A DNA stretch of 64,000 nucleotides from Actinoalloteichus hoggarensis (GCF_002234535.1 NZ_CP022521.1:3100001-3164000); one strand, 5' to 3'. Positions 8,930 through 17,706 are shown, counted from the stretch's first letter. A program made the numbers and translations. Notes: generated from the letters alone by a model not told the origin.

Positions 8930-10825
8930 ATGACGAAACGCACTCCCAGACGCCTGCTGTCCCTGGCAGGCGCAGGCATCACCATGGTCGGTCTGACGCT
9001 GGCCGTGGCGGGTCCTGCCGCGGCCCAGGTCGACGGGCCGAAGAACATCATCCTGCTCATCGGTGACGGCATGGGTTACAACCATGTCGATGCCGCGAGC
9101 CTCTACGAGCACGGCACGAGCAACCATCAGGTGGTTGTGGACCCGGCGACGGGCTCCGTCGAACACCTGCCCGGCACCGCGTCGCAGGTGTTCGAGTCGT
9201 TCCCCGTCCAGGTCGCGATGTCCACGCACTCCGCCAACGGGCGCGCGGAGTACGACCCCGTGGCCGCCTGGTCGGACTTCGACTGGGTCGCCTCGGGGGC
9301 GACCGACTCGGCCGCGGCGGGCACAGCGCTGGCCACGGGCGTGAAGACGAACAACGGTGCCCTGGGGATCGACCCCGACGGCACCGCCGTCAAGAACGTC
9401 GCGGAGCGGGCGGCCGAGATCGGCAAGGCCACCGGCGTCGTCACCTCGGTGCAGTTCTCCCACGCCACTCCGGCGTCCTGGGGAGCGCACAACGGCAGCC
9501 GAAACGCCCTGCACGAGATCTCCGACGAGATGCTGGCGGGTCCGCTGGACGTGATCGTCGGCGCGGGCCACCCGCTCTACGACGACGACCATCAGTTGCT
9601 GGACACACCGCGCTACGACTACCTCAGCGAGCGCAGCTGGAACCGTCTGCAGGACGGCCAGACCGCCTTCGAGCTGATCGAGGACAAGGCCGACTTCGAG
9701 GCGGTCGCGTCGGGCGAGCGGCTGCCGGAGAAGTACCTCGGCCTGACGCAGGTCGCCTCCACCCTCCAGCAGGCTCGGTCGGGTGACGTCGACGGCGTGC
9801 TGCCGTTCGAGGTCCCGGCCAACGACGTCCCGGACCTGCCGACGCTGACCCAGGGCGCGCTCAACGTCCTGTCGCAGAACGAGGACGGCCTCTTCCTGAT
9901 GGTCGAGGGCGGCGCGATCGACTGGACCGGTCACGCCAACGAGACCACCCGCAACATCGAGGAGACCGTCGACTTCAACCGCGCGGTCGAGACCGTCGTG
10001 GACTGGGTGGAGACCGAGAGCAGCTGGGACGAGACCCTCGTCATCGTCACCGCCGACCACGAGACCGGGTACCTCGACGGCAGCCGCTCCAACCCGAACT
10101 GGACGCCCATCACCGGCGCCAAGGGGCAGCTCCCCGATCAGAAGTGGTTCTCCGGTGACCACACCAACCAGCTGGTTCCGCTGTTCGCCAAGGGCGCGGG
10201 CGCGGACGACCTCGCCGCCTGGGCCACCGGGGTCGACCCGGTGCGCGGCGCCTATCTGGACAACGTCGACGTCGCCGCCATGATGTTCGACGCCTGGGGT
10301 TACGCCGACGGACCTGACGAGGACGGCATTCCGATGCGCGCGACCGTGCCGGGTGAGGACTCCCAGGAACCGGGCCGACTGACCCTGTCGGTCGCCGACT
10401 ACGGCGACGCGATCCAGCTCGGCGAGGCCCGCAACGCGGGCGACCGGCTCCGCTCCACCGGCACCCTGCCGACCGTGTCCGTGACCGACTCGCGGTCCAC
10501 CGACCAGGTGGGCGACGGCGGCTGGACCGTCACCGGCCGTTCGGCGGCCCTCACGGCGGGCCCGCAGGTGATCCGCGCCGGGCACGTCGGCTGGACGCCC
10601 GGCCTGGTCTCCGACAAGCCGGGTGTGACCGTCGGCTCCCCGGTCTCCACCGTGCTCGACGGCGGACCCGGCCTCGCCGAGTCCGCGACCCTGGCCTCGG
10701 CGGTCGCCGACGCTCGCTTCGGCACCACCGAGATCAGCGCGGACCTCGCGCTGGAGGTCGCGGTCGACACCCGCCCCGGCGACTACGAGGGCAGCCTCAC
10801 CGTGTCGCTCTTCCCGGTCGACTGA
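8930..10825 (+). CDS. Secreted alkaline phosphatase with extra C-terminal surface-type domain
   Basis: The 631-residue paralogue has the same signal peptide layout, Asp46 (GDGMG), Ser127 (TDSAAAG) and TADHETG as the first copy. From about residue 480 it continues with a beta-rich domain (RLTLSVADYG ... GGWTVTGRSAAL ... EVAVDTRPGDYEGSLTVSLF) that has no counterpart in the first copy. In my reading this domain resembles the WxL-like secreted domains that occur beside DUF916-type proteins, and such a gene follows directly. The enzyme is therefore probably displayed at the cell surface rather than freely secreted. The domain call is inference; the phosphatase call is firm. Confidence 0.92.
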   Translation: MTKRTPRRLLSLAGAGITMVGLTLAVAGPAAAQVDGPKNIILLIGDGMGYNHVDAASLYEHGTSNHQVVVDPATGSVEHLPGTASQVFESFPVQVAMSTHSANGRAEYDPVAAWSDFDWVASGATDSAAAGTALATGVKTNNGALGIDPDGTAVKNVAERAAEIGKATGVVTSVQFSHATPASWGAHNGSRNALHEISDEMLAGPLDVIVGAGHPLYDDDHQLLDTPRYDYLSERSWNRLQDGQTAFELIEDKADFEAVASGERLPEKYLGLTQVASTLQQARSGDVDGVLPFEVPANDVPDLPTLTQGALNVLSQNEDGLFLMVEGGAIDWTGHANETTRNIEETVDFNRAVETVVDWVETESSWDETLVIVTADHETGYLDGSRSNPNWTPITGAKGQLPDQKWFSGDHTNQLVPLFAKGAGADDLAAWATGVDPVRGAYLDNVDVAAMMFDAWGYADGPDEDGIPMRATVPGEDSQEPGRLTLSVADYGDAIQLGEARNAGDRLRSTGTLPTVSVTDSRSTDQVGDGGWTVTGRSAALTAGPQVIRAGHVGWTPGLVSDKPGVTVGSPVSTVLDGGPGLAESATLASAVADARFGTTEISADLALEVAVDTRPGDYEGSLTVSLFPVD

Positions 10826-10999
10826 CCAGGACGGCACACGCCCGGCCGATCCCGTCGGCACGCACGTAGTCACACCGATGCGTCTCCGGCCGTCGGCGGC
10901 AGACCATGCCGTCGGCGGCCGGAGGCGTCCCGACACCACCCCGCCCGCTGTGCGGCTCGCCCGCTCCGCAGGTCGCCTCTCGGACAAGGACACGCCCTG

Positions 11000-12268
11000 A
11001 TGACCGCCGTGCACCGCAGACTCCGCCTGCCCCGCCGTGCCGCCGCCGATCCGGTGTCGCAGGCACCGTCGGCCGTCGACAGTCGAGCCACGCGACGCTC
11101 GCCGAAGGCGGGCCTGCGGCGCATCCTGACCGCCGGCCTGCTCGTCATCACGATGTCGGCGGCGCCCGCCGGCGCCGCGGCCCGGCCGGCCGCTCCCGCG
11201 CCCGCCGCTCAGTCCGACGGTGTGGGAAGGACGACCTGGGCGGTCGAACCCTCCGACGGCGAGGCTCCCGACGGCCGGGTCTCCTTCCGGCACGAGGTCG
11301 AGCCCGGTGCTGAGGCCGCCGACCACGTCGTGATCACCAACTTCAGCCCGCACCCGGCGACGTTCGAGGTGCACGCGGGCGACGGCGTCGTGACCTCCGA
11401 CGGCCGATTCGACCTGCTCGCGGAGGACGCCGACAGCGGGGCGGCAGGTGCGGAGGAGGGTGACCCGGCGGCGACCGGCCCCGCCTCCTGGATCTCACTG
11501 GACGGCAGCGCCCCCGGCGAATCGGTGACGGTGGAGATCGACGCGGACTCCTCGGCGACCGTCCCGTTCGTCATCGCCCCGCCCGCCGACGCGACGCCGG
11601 GGGACCACCCGGCGGGCATCACCGCCACACTGCGCACCGACGGCGACGTGATGGCCTTCACGACCAGGGTCGGGGCCCGGATACATCTGCGTGTCGCGGG
11701 CGAGGTGGTGCCCGGTCTCGCCGTTCACGACGTCCAGGTCGCCTACACGCCGTCCTGGAACCCGTTCGCGCCGGGCAGCACGCGCCTGGACTACACGATC
11801 CGTAACGAGGGCAACGTCCGAATCGGAGCCGAGCAGGCCGTCACGGTCCGCGGTCCCTTCGGCTGGGGCGCCCTCGACGGCGACGCCGAGGCGATCCGGG
11901 AGATCCTGCCCGGTCAGTCGGTGCGGAGCAGCGTCGTCGTCGACGGAACATGGCCGCTGGGCAGGCTGACCTCGGACATCGAGGCCACTCCGCTCGTGGT
12001 CGGCGAGGACGTCGTCGACGCCGACCTCACGGCGGCGTCCGCTTCGAGCACCGTCTGGGGGCTGCCCTTCGCGCAACTGCTGCTCCTACTCGTCCTGGCA
12101 GGCGTCGTGCTCTGGTGGCGGACGGCCCGGCGACGCGGCCACGCCAGGACCGAGGCTCGCGTGGAGGCGCGGGTGGCCGAGGCGCTGGCGGCCTCTCACG
12201 CGGGGGAGCCGAGCGGGAAGACGGACGGATCGGCCTCACCTGAAGCCGGTGGTCCCACGGCGTCGTGA
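11000..12268 (+). CDS. DUF916-like (WxL-partner) cell-surface protein with C-terminal membrane anchor
   Basis: The 422-residue protein has a long Arg-rich N-terminus, an export signal at about residues 38-61 (LRRILTAGLLVITMSAAPAGAAA), a beta-rich region starting GRVSFRHEVEPGAEAADHVVITNFS that resembles the DUF916 'WxL peptidoglycan-binding' domain, a second beta domain (YTIRNEGNVRIGAEQ), a membrane segment at about 354-374 and a basic cytosolic tail. It lies 174 bp after the phosphatase with the fused surface domain and is probably cotranscribed. DUF916 proteins usually work with WxL-type surface proteins, so it may anchor that phosphatase to the wall. The ATG at 11000 gives an unusually long n-region, so the true start is uncertain. 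Confidence 0.75.
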   Translation: MTAVHRRLRLPRRAAADPVSQAPSAVDSRATRRSPKAGLRRILTAGLLVITMSAAPAGAAARPAAPAPAAQSDGVGRTTWAVEPSDGEAPDGRVSFRHEVEPGAEAADHVVITNFSPHPATFEVHAGDGVVTSDGRFDLLAEDADSGAAGAEEGDPAATGPASWISLDGSAPGESVTVEIDADSSATVPFVIAPPADATPGDHPAGITATLRTDGDVMAFTTRVGARIHLRVAGEVVPGLAVHDVQVAYTPSWNPFAPGSTRLDYTIRNEGNVRIGAEQAVTVRGPFGWGALDGDAEAIREILPGQSVRSSVVVDGTWPLGRLTSDIEATPLVVGEDVVDADLTAASASSTVWGLPFAQLLLLLVLAGVVLWWRTARRRGHARTEARVEARVAEALAASHAGEPSGKTDGSASPEAGGPTAS

Positions 12269-12800
12269 CGGCGAAGGCGCCTGACGGGCCGATCGCGAGC
12301 AGCGAACGATCCGTCGGTATCGGTCCGAGGCTCCTGCGGCCGTCGCCGGTCGATCGGATCACCACCGACGCGCGGTCCCCGCGGGCGGGCGGGTATGACG
12401 CCTGCCGAGGCCCTGCCCGCACGGCCGTGCGGCGGGCGGCGGCGGGTGGATCGAGTCGCTCATAACTCGCCAGACGAGGTCGACCGGGCGCTCCGCATGG
12501 CGGCGGCCCGCATCCGGTGAGGAAGCGCTGTCGCCGTACCCGCGTATCCGCCTGCCTGCCCTGCGGCCGCCGATCTCCGAGCGGAGTGCCACGGCGCCGT
12601 GGCGGCCACGGCGTGGAGGCCGGGCGGGCCGCCGAGCGCGGTCGGAGACCGCGACATGAGTCTCGTCGACCACGTCGAGCCTGCGGGCCCCACGCCGGTC
12701 AGCCGACGACCGGGGCCGGGCCGTGTCGACCTCCCTCGTGTCGACTCGCCGAGCGTCGACTCGCCTCGCGGCGGGGCCGCCCCGTCGGCCGAGCCGTCGT
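12269..12800. other. Gene-free region with short imperfect repeats
   Basis: No gene is convincing here. Near its end, at 12722-12766, three imperfect 15-bp units built around CGTGTCGAC/GCGTCGACTCGCC follow each other. Nothing else stands out. Confidence 0.45.
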
Positions 12801-13271
12801 TCAGTCCGACTCGGCGGGCGGCTCGGCGGGTGAGGCGGCGGCGATGATCCAGTTCAGCGCGGTGTGGAGCTGCTGGAGCTCGGCGACGTCGGCCCCCAGG
12901 ATGTCGACGACCCGGTAGGGGATCTTCTCCGCCTCCTCGCGCAGCCGGGTGCCCGCGTCGGTCAACTGCACCAGCAGCTCACGTTCGTCGGCTCGATTGC
13001 GCTGTCGGGAGAGATAGCCGACGGCCTCCAGCCGCTTCAACATCGGCGACAGGGTCGCGGGCTCGGCGTGCAGGGTCCGGCCGAGGTCACGCACCGAACG
13101 CGGCGACCGATCCCACAACGCCAGCATGACGAGGTACTGCGGATGGGTGAGCCCCAGCGGCTCCAACAGCGGTCGGTAGACACCGATCACCGCCCGTGAG
13201 GCGACCGACAGCGCGAAGCAGACCTGCCGGTCCAACGCGAGGGGGTCGTCCCCGAGATCGATCTCCTTCAT
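12801..13271 (-). CDS. MarR-family transcriptional regulator, OhrR-like
   Basis: The 156-residue winged-helix protein carries a Cys near its N-terminus (DRQVCFALSVASR), the position of the peroxide-sensing Cys in OhrR, and the typical core HPQYLVMLALWD ... LHAEPATLSPMLKRLEAVGYLSRQR. It may therefore sense organic peroxide or another thiol-active compound, though no ohr gene is next to it. The ATG at 13271 is preferred over a TTG two codons upstream because GGCGAGG lies at RBS distance. It is divergent from the DUF5313 gene, and the 75-bp intergenic region holds TTAG/CTAA half-sites. Confidence 0.88.
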   Translation of the reverse strand: MKEIDLGDDPLALDRQVCFALSVASRAVIGVYRPLLEPLGLTHPQYLVMLALWDRSPRSVRDLGRTLHAEPATLSPMLKRLEAVGYLSRQRNRADERELLVQLTDAGTRLREEAEKIPYRVVDILGADVAELQQLHTALNWIIAAASPAEPPAESD

Positions 13272-13289
13272 ACGCAACCTCGCCAGGTA

Positions 13290-13315
13290 GTTAGGGTGCT
13301 AAATGTTAGGGTGCT
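13290..13315. promoter_or_regulatory. Direct repeat with TTAG-CTAA dyad, candidate MarR operator
   Basis: GTTAGGGTGCT occurs twice, at 13290-13300 and 13305-13315, fifteen bases apart. The first copy also forms the dyad TTAGGGTGCTAA (13291-13302). This AT-rich patch lies between the divergent MarR and DUF5313 genes and is the obvious place for the repressor to bind. The function is inferred. Confidence 0.5.
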
Positions 13316-13346
13316 TCGGATGGTAGGACGTGGAGGGGCGCAGTTC

Positions 13347-13787
13347 ATGAGTCGACCTAACCCGATCCAGTGGCTCTGGTACGCCCTCGGTGGACGACTG
13401 CCCGAGCGCCTCCGGCCGTGGGTGCTGCACGACGTCACCTGCAAGACCTGGGTGTGGCGGCATGCCGCTCGTGGAACCGTGCTGCTGGGTCCGGTCACGA
13501 TCCTGTGCCTGCTCATACCCGCCCCCCTGGAGATCCGGCTCTGCATGGGCGGCCTGGCCTCCATCGTCGGCTACTACTTCTACTTCTCCTACGTGGAGGA
13601 GAGCTGCGAACTGCGCGCATCCAAACACGGCTACGCCTATGGGATCGCCCGCAGCACCCGAGAGGCGGCCCATGCGGAGGCCAATGCCGCGGCACGAGCC
13701 CGGTACCTGGCCATCTACCGGCCGACGGCGCCCGCCGCCGCGCCGACTCGGCACGAGACCGCCCCGGACCGGCTGACTCAGGACTGA
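13347..13787 (+). CDS. DUF5313 family membrane protein
   Basis: The 146-residue product begins MSRPNPIQWLWYALGGRLPER, the recognisable opening of the actinobacterial DUF5313 family, followed by WVLHDVTC and two membrane segments (about residues 43-60 and 66-83). The function of the family is unknown. The ATG at 13347 is chosen because GGAGGGG lies about eight bases upstream; an earlier in-frame start at 13296 would run through the operator-like repeats. It is divergent from the MarR regulator and may be its target. Confidence 0.85.
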   Translation: MSRPNPIQWLWYALGGRLPERLRPWVLHDVTCKTWVWRHAARGTVLLGPVTILCLLIPAPLEIRLCMGGLASIVGYYFYFSYVEESCELRASKHGYAYGIARSTREAAHAEANAAARARYLAIYRPTAPAAAPTRHETAPDRLTQD

Positions 13788-13844
13788 TGACACCCTCCTC
13801 AGAGCATGATCCCGTGCCGTCGACCCAGGGCAGCGTGGCGGGCC

Positions 13845-13850
13845 TAGACT
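13845..13850 (+). promoter_or_regulatory. -10 box for a leaderless yciO transcript
   Basis: TAGACT ends seven bases before the ATG at 13858, with no Shine-Dalgarno between them. This places the transcription start at or within a base or two of the ATG. The same arrangement recurs at 30227, 31952 and 22983. Confidence 0.45.
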
Positions 13851-13857
13851 CCGGCAG

Positions 13858-14478
13858 ATGGCGAAGTACTTCGACGTGCACCCGGCGAACCCGCAACGGC
13901 GCACCATCGGCCAGGTGGTCGACATCGTGCGCTCCGACGGCCTGATCGCCTATCCCACCGACTCCTGCTTCGCGCTCGGCGTCCAGCTCGGCAACCGCGA
14001 CGGCCTCGATCGCATCAGGTCGATCCGGCGGCTCGACGACCGGCATCACTTCACGCTGGTGTGTCGGGATTTCGCGCAGCTCGGACAGTTCGTCCACGTC
14101 GGCAACGCCGTCTTCCGCGCGGTCAAGGCCTCGACTCCCGGCGGCTACACCTTCATCCTGCCCGCCACCAAGGAGGTCCCGCGCAGACTGCTGCATCCCA
14201 AGAAGAAGACCGTCGGCGTGCGGATTCCCGACCACGTCGTGACCCAGGCGTTGCTGAGCGAACTCGGCGAGCCGCTGCTGTCCAGCACGCTGCTGCTGCC
14301 CGATCATGAGGAGCCGCTGACCCAGGGCTGGGAGATCAAGGAGGAGCTCGATCACGTCGTCGACGCGGTCATCGACTCCGGCGACTGCGGCACGGAGCCG
14401 ACCACCGTGATCGACTTCTCCGACGACGAGCCCGTGATCGTCCGGCGCGGCGCGGGGGACCCGAGTCGGTTCGAGTAA
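13858..14478 (+). CDS. yciO: YciO, Sua5/YrdC-family dsRNA-binding-type protein
   Basis: The 206-residue protein has the single YrdC-like domain of the YciO subgroup, with the hallmark stretches YPTDSCFALG (about residues 32-41), KASTPGGYTFILPATKEVPRRLL and KTVGVRIPDH. Relatives (TsaC/Sua5) make threonylcarbamoyl-AMP for the t6A37 modification of tRNA. YciO itself is less understood and has only weak such activity, so a role in tRNA modification is possible but not certain. It has the usual length of YciO and lacks the second Sua5 domain. It converges on the siderophore ABC operon. Confidence 0.88.
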   Translation: MAKYFDVHPANPQRRTIGQVVDIVRSDGLIAYPTDSCFALGVQLGNRDGLDRIRSIRRLDDRHHFTLVCRDFAQLGQFVHVGNAVFRAVKASTPGGYTFILPATKEVPRRLLHPKKKTVGVRIPDHVVTQALLSELGEPLLSSTLLLPDHEEPLTQGWEIKEELDHVVDAVIDSGDCGTEPTTVIDFSDDEPVIVRRGAGDPSRFE

Positions 14479-14480
14479 TC

Positions 14481-14510
14481 CGAGGACGAGTCTCGACGCC
14501 GGTGTCCTCG
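14481..14510. terminator. Weak hairpin between convergent genes
   Basis: CGAGGAC (14481-14487) pairs with GTCCTCG (14504-14510) across a 16-base loop, just after the yciO stop and 68 bp before the end of the convergent ABC ATPase gene. It has no T-run. It may serve as a bidirectional terminator. Confidence 0.3.
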
Positions 14511-14578
14511 CCGCCATGTCGACTCGGCCGCGGCGAGTTCGAGACCGCGAGGCCCGGCGGGTCGGACCCGTCCCTCGG

Positions 14579-15460
14579 CTACGCCTGCGATCGGTCTCGC
14601 GCCGTGGGCAGCGGAATGATCAGCGGGGTCCCGGCATGCGGGTCCACGATGACGTCACAGGCCAGCCCGAAGACCTCGGTGACGAGCTCGGCCGTCAGGA
14701 TCTGGGACGGCGCCCCCTGCGCCACGATCCGGCCCGCGGCCATCACGACGAGATGGGTGGCGTAGCGCGCCGCCTGGTTCAGGTCGTGCAGCACCGCGAC
14801 GATGGTGCGCCCGGCCAGGTGCAGCCGGGCGCACAGCTCCAGCAGCTCGTACTGGTGGGAGATGTCGAGGAAGGTCGTCGGCTCGTCGAGCAGGACGATG
14901 TCGGTCTCCTGCGCGAGTACCATCGCGAACCAGGCGCGTTGGCGCTGCCCGCCGGACAGTTCGCCCACCTGACGGTCCGCGCTGTCGGTGAGGCCGGTGC
15001 TCTCCAACGCTCCGGCCACCGCCGCGTCGTCGGCGTCGCTCCACTGGCGCAGCAGCGAGTGATGCGGATAGCGGCTGCGTCCCACGAGATCGCGGACCGT
15101 GATCCGTTCCGGCGCGATCGGCGTCTGCGGCAGCAGCGCCAATCTGCGGGCGACGGCCTTGCCGCGATAGCGACGCAGGCTTCTGCCGTGCAGGATGACG
15201 TCGCCCTCTGCGGGCGTGACGATCCGGCCGAGGGCCTTGAGCACGGTGGACTTGCCGCAGCCGTTCGGCCCGACCACCACGGTCAGTCCGGCGCGCGGGA
15301 CGTCCAGACTCAGCCGCCGCACCACGGGAGCCTCGCCGCCGTAGGCCAGCGTGACGCCTTCGGCACGCAACGACCAGACGTCCTCGTCGTGTCCGATCGC
15401 GGCGGTGTCGAGCGCGTCCACCGGCGTCTGCCGGATGCGGTCGCCGTGCAGGCTGGTCAT
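14579..15460 (-). CDS. Iron-siderophore ABC transporter, ATP-binding protein
   Basis: The 293-residue ATPase powers import of a ferric siderophore (FecE/FepC family). It shows Walker A GPNGCGKST, a Q-loop (LLPQTP), the signature LSGGQRQRA, Walker B DIVLLDEPTTFLD and the switch His in AVLHDLNQ. It carries an N-terminal extension of about 30 residues before the ABC core. Its ATG at 15460 overlaps the stop of the upstream permease gene (ATGA), so it is the last gene of the four-gene operon running leftward from the iron box at 18856. Confidence 0.95.
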   Translation of the reverse strand: MTSLHGDRIRQTPVDALDTAAIGHDEDVWSLRAEGVTLAYGGEAPVVRRLSLDVPRAGLTVVVGPNGCGKSTVLKALGRIVTPAEGDVILHGRSLRRYRGKAVARRLALLPQTPIAPERITVRDLVGRSRYPHHSLLRQWSDADDAAVAGALESTGLTDSADRQVGELSGGQRQRAWFAMVLAQETDIVLLDEPTTFLDISHQYELLELCARLHLAGRTIVAVLHDLNQAARYATHLVVMAAGRIVAQGAPSQILTAELVTEVFGLACDVIVDPHAGTPLIIPLPTARDRSQA

Positions 15461-16545
15461 AGCGTGCCCTTCCTCCATTCGCGGATCAGCAGCAGACCCA
15501 GGTACAGCCCGCCGATCCCCATGGTGTAGATGCCCACCGGCAGGCCGTCGCCCAGCGGCGAGTGCTGCGCGCCCAGATCGGCCAGCACGAGCAGCAGCGC
15601 GCCGGTCAAGCCGGCCAGGGCCAGATTGGGGCCCGGTGTCCGCGAGAGCCGCCTGGCGATGTTGGGTGCGGTGAGCGCGATGAACGCGACGGGTCCCGCG
15701 ACGCTGACCGCCGCCGCGGACAAGGCCACGGAGAGCACCACCGCCCACACCCTCGTCGACTGTGGTCGGGCGCCGAAGCCGTTCGCCAGCTCGTCGCCCA
15801 TCTCGGTCACCGCGACCCGATTCGCCAGGACGAGGACGAACGGGATCGTCAGCACGAGGGCGACGCCGATCGTCGCGGCGTGCTCCCACGACCGCGCCGC
15901 CAGGCTCCCGTTGACGTAGGCCGCCACCATCGACGCTCGATCGCGGGCCACCACGAAAACGACGTAGTGAGTGAAGGCGGTCGCCATCGCGGCCACCGCG
16001 ACCCCGGCGATGATCAGTCTGCCGGGCTCGCGGAATCCCGTGCCCGTCGACACGTACACCAGCAGCACCGCCGCCGCGCCTCCCACGACCGCGCCGATCG
16101 ACACGGGCAGCAGGCCGGGAACCAGCAGGGCGAAGAACGCCACGCCCGCGCCCGCCCCCGCGCCGACCCCGATCACGTCCGGGCTGCCCAGTGGGTTGCG
16201 GGCGACGGACTGGAACAGCGCGCCCGCCAGCCCGAGGGCGATCCCGGTGCCGATCGCCACGACCAGCCGGGGGCCGCGCAGCCGCTCGAGTGCGAACGCG
16301 GTCCGCGGGTCGATCGCACCGGTGAACGCGGCGAAGAGGTCGGACAGCGGGACACCGAGCCGTCCCAGTGACAGCGTCGCCACCGAGGCGACGAGCGTCG
16401 CGAGCACGAGCAGCAGCGCCACGACCAGCGATCTCGGCCGTACCGGCAACGCCACCGCCGAGCCGAGCCGCAGTACCGTCCTGCGTTCGATCCGCGTCGG
16501 CCGAGCCCGCACGGCGGAGGCGGTGTCCGTCGGAGGCGGCGTCAT
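15457..16545 (-). CDS. Iron-siderophore ABC transporter permease (FecCD family)
   Basis: The 362-residue inner-membrane permease has the long hydrophobic pattern of the FecCD/BtuC family, with ten membrane helices expected, and family stretches LRGPRLVVAIGTGIALGLAGALFQ, NPLGSPDVIGV and GPVAFIALTAPNIARRL. It pairs with the permease encoded at 16542 to form the translocation channel. The ATG at 16545 overlaps the preceding stop (ATGA) and its own stop overlaps the ATPase start. Confidence 0.95.
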   Translation of the reverse strand: MTPPPTDTASAVRARPTRIERRTVLRLGSAVALPVRPRSLVVALLLVLATLVASVATLSLGRLGVPLSDLFAAFTGAIDPRTAFALERLRGPRLVVAIGTGIALGLAGALFQSVARNPLGSPDVIGVGAGAGAGVAFFALLVPGLLPVSIGAVVGGAAAVLLVYVSTGTGFREPGRLIIAGVAVAAMATAFTHYVVFVVARDRASMVAAYVNGSLAARSWEHAATIGVALVLTIPFVLVLANRVAVTEMGDELANGFGARPQSTRVWAVVLSVALSAAAVSVAGPVAFIALTAPNIARRLSRTPGPNLALAGLTGALLLVLADLGAQHSPLGDGLPVGIYTMGIGGLYLGLLLIREWRKGTL

Positions 16546-17672
16546 GAGGCGGTTCCCTTCATCCGACGCACCGCCAGCAGCAGGAACGGCGCCCCCGCGA
16601 AGGCCGCGACGACGCCGACCAGAAGTTCCTGAGGACGCAGCAGCACCCGTCCCACCACGTCGGCCGCCAGCAGCATGATCGGTCCGAGAACCAGGGCACA
16701 GGGCAGCTGCCTACGGAAGTCGACGCCCACCAGCGCGCGCACGATGTGCGGGACGGCGAGGCCGATGAACGCGATCGGGCCCGCGGCCGCCGTGGCCGCC
16801 GCGCTGAGCAGCACCGCCGAGGCAAGGCCCGCCGAACGGACCAGCGTCGCGTTGATCCCCAGCGACGAGGCGGTCTCGTCGCCGAGCGCCAGCGCGTTCA
16901 ACGCGGGCGTCAGCAGCAGGGCCGTCGCCATTCCCACCACCGCGAACGGCAGGACGGCCAGCACCACGTCGAAGTCTCGACCGGCGAGCGACCCGACCAC
17001 CCAGTGGCGGTAGCCGTCGAACACCTCCGGCATGCTGAGCGTGATCGCCTGAATGTAGGCGGTCAGCACCGCCGAGACCACCGCGCCCGCCAGCACCAGC
17101 CGGACCAGCCCCGACGCTGGGCCGGCCGCCCCGATCACGTAGACGAGCAGGCCGGCGAGGATCGCTCCGGGCAGCGCCCACCAGACCGCGGCCGCCGCCG
17201 CACCGGCGCCGAGCAGCATCGTCGCGGTCACGATCCCCGCCGCCGCGCCCATGTTGATGCCCAGCAGTCCCGGCTCGGCGAGCGGGTTCCGCGTGACCGC
17301 CTGGAGCAGGGTCCCGGCGACGGCGAGCCCGGCTCCGGCCAGGACGCCCAACAGCGTGCGCGGATACCGGCTCTCGATCACCGTGGTGAGGAACGGATCC
17401 GCGGTGCCGCCGAACACCGCCATCACGTCGGCCGGGGTGGTCACCTTGGAACCGAGGACCAGGCTGGCCAGGACCGTGCAGGCCAGCAGCGCCAGGCCGA
17501 CGCCGAGCAGCAGCACGTACCGGCGCGTGCCCGCGCCACGCCGTCGATCGTGGCGTGGCGACGGGCCGGGCGCTCCCGCCGTCGGACTCGCCGGGGAGCT
17601 CGGCGCGGGGCCTGCCGCCGGGGGAGGGGACGCCCCGGCGGAACCGGCGGGCAGCGGTGATTCAGTCGTCAT
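16542..17672 (-). CDS. Iron-siderophore ABC transporter permease (FecCD family)
   Basis: The 376-residue second half of the permease pair has the FecCD marks RYPRTLLGVLAGAGLAVAGTLLQ, NPLAEPGLLGINMGAAAG and GPIAFIGLAVPHIVRAL. The N-terminal 50 residues are Pro/Ser/Ala-rich and cytosolic before the first helix. The gene starts 34 bp after the stop of the binding-protein gene and is cotranscribed with it. Confidence 0.95.
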   Translation of the reverse strand: MTTESPLPAGSAGASPPPAAGPAPSSPASPTAGAPGPSPRHDRRRGAGTRRYVLLLGVGLALLACTVLASLVLGSKVTTPADVMAVFGGTADPFLTTVIESRYPRTLLGVLAGAGLAVAGTLLQAVTRNPLAEPGLLGINMGAAAGIVTATMLLGAGAAAAAVWWALPGAILAGLLVYVIGAAGPASGLVRLVLAGAVVSAVLTAYIQAITLSMPEVFDGYRHWVVGSLAGRDFDVVLAVLPFAVVGMATALLLTPALNALALGDETASSLGINATLVRSAGLASAVLLSAAATAAAGPIAFIGLAVPHIVRALVGVDFRRQLPCALVLGPIMLLAADVVGRVLLRPQELLVGVVAAFAGAPFLLLAVRRMKGTAS

Positions 17673-17706
17673 CGGGAACCCGGAGGTCGCGTCGGATCGG
17701 GGTCGG

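Noticed and set aside
13290-13315. Iron box before the DUF5313 gene
   Set aside because: The TTAGG words recall IdeR sites, but the GGTTAG-N-CTAACC core is missing. The MarR regulator beside it is the better candidate.
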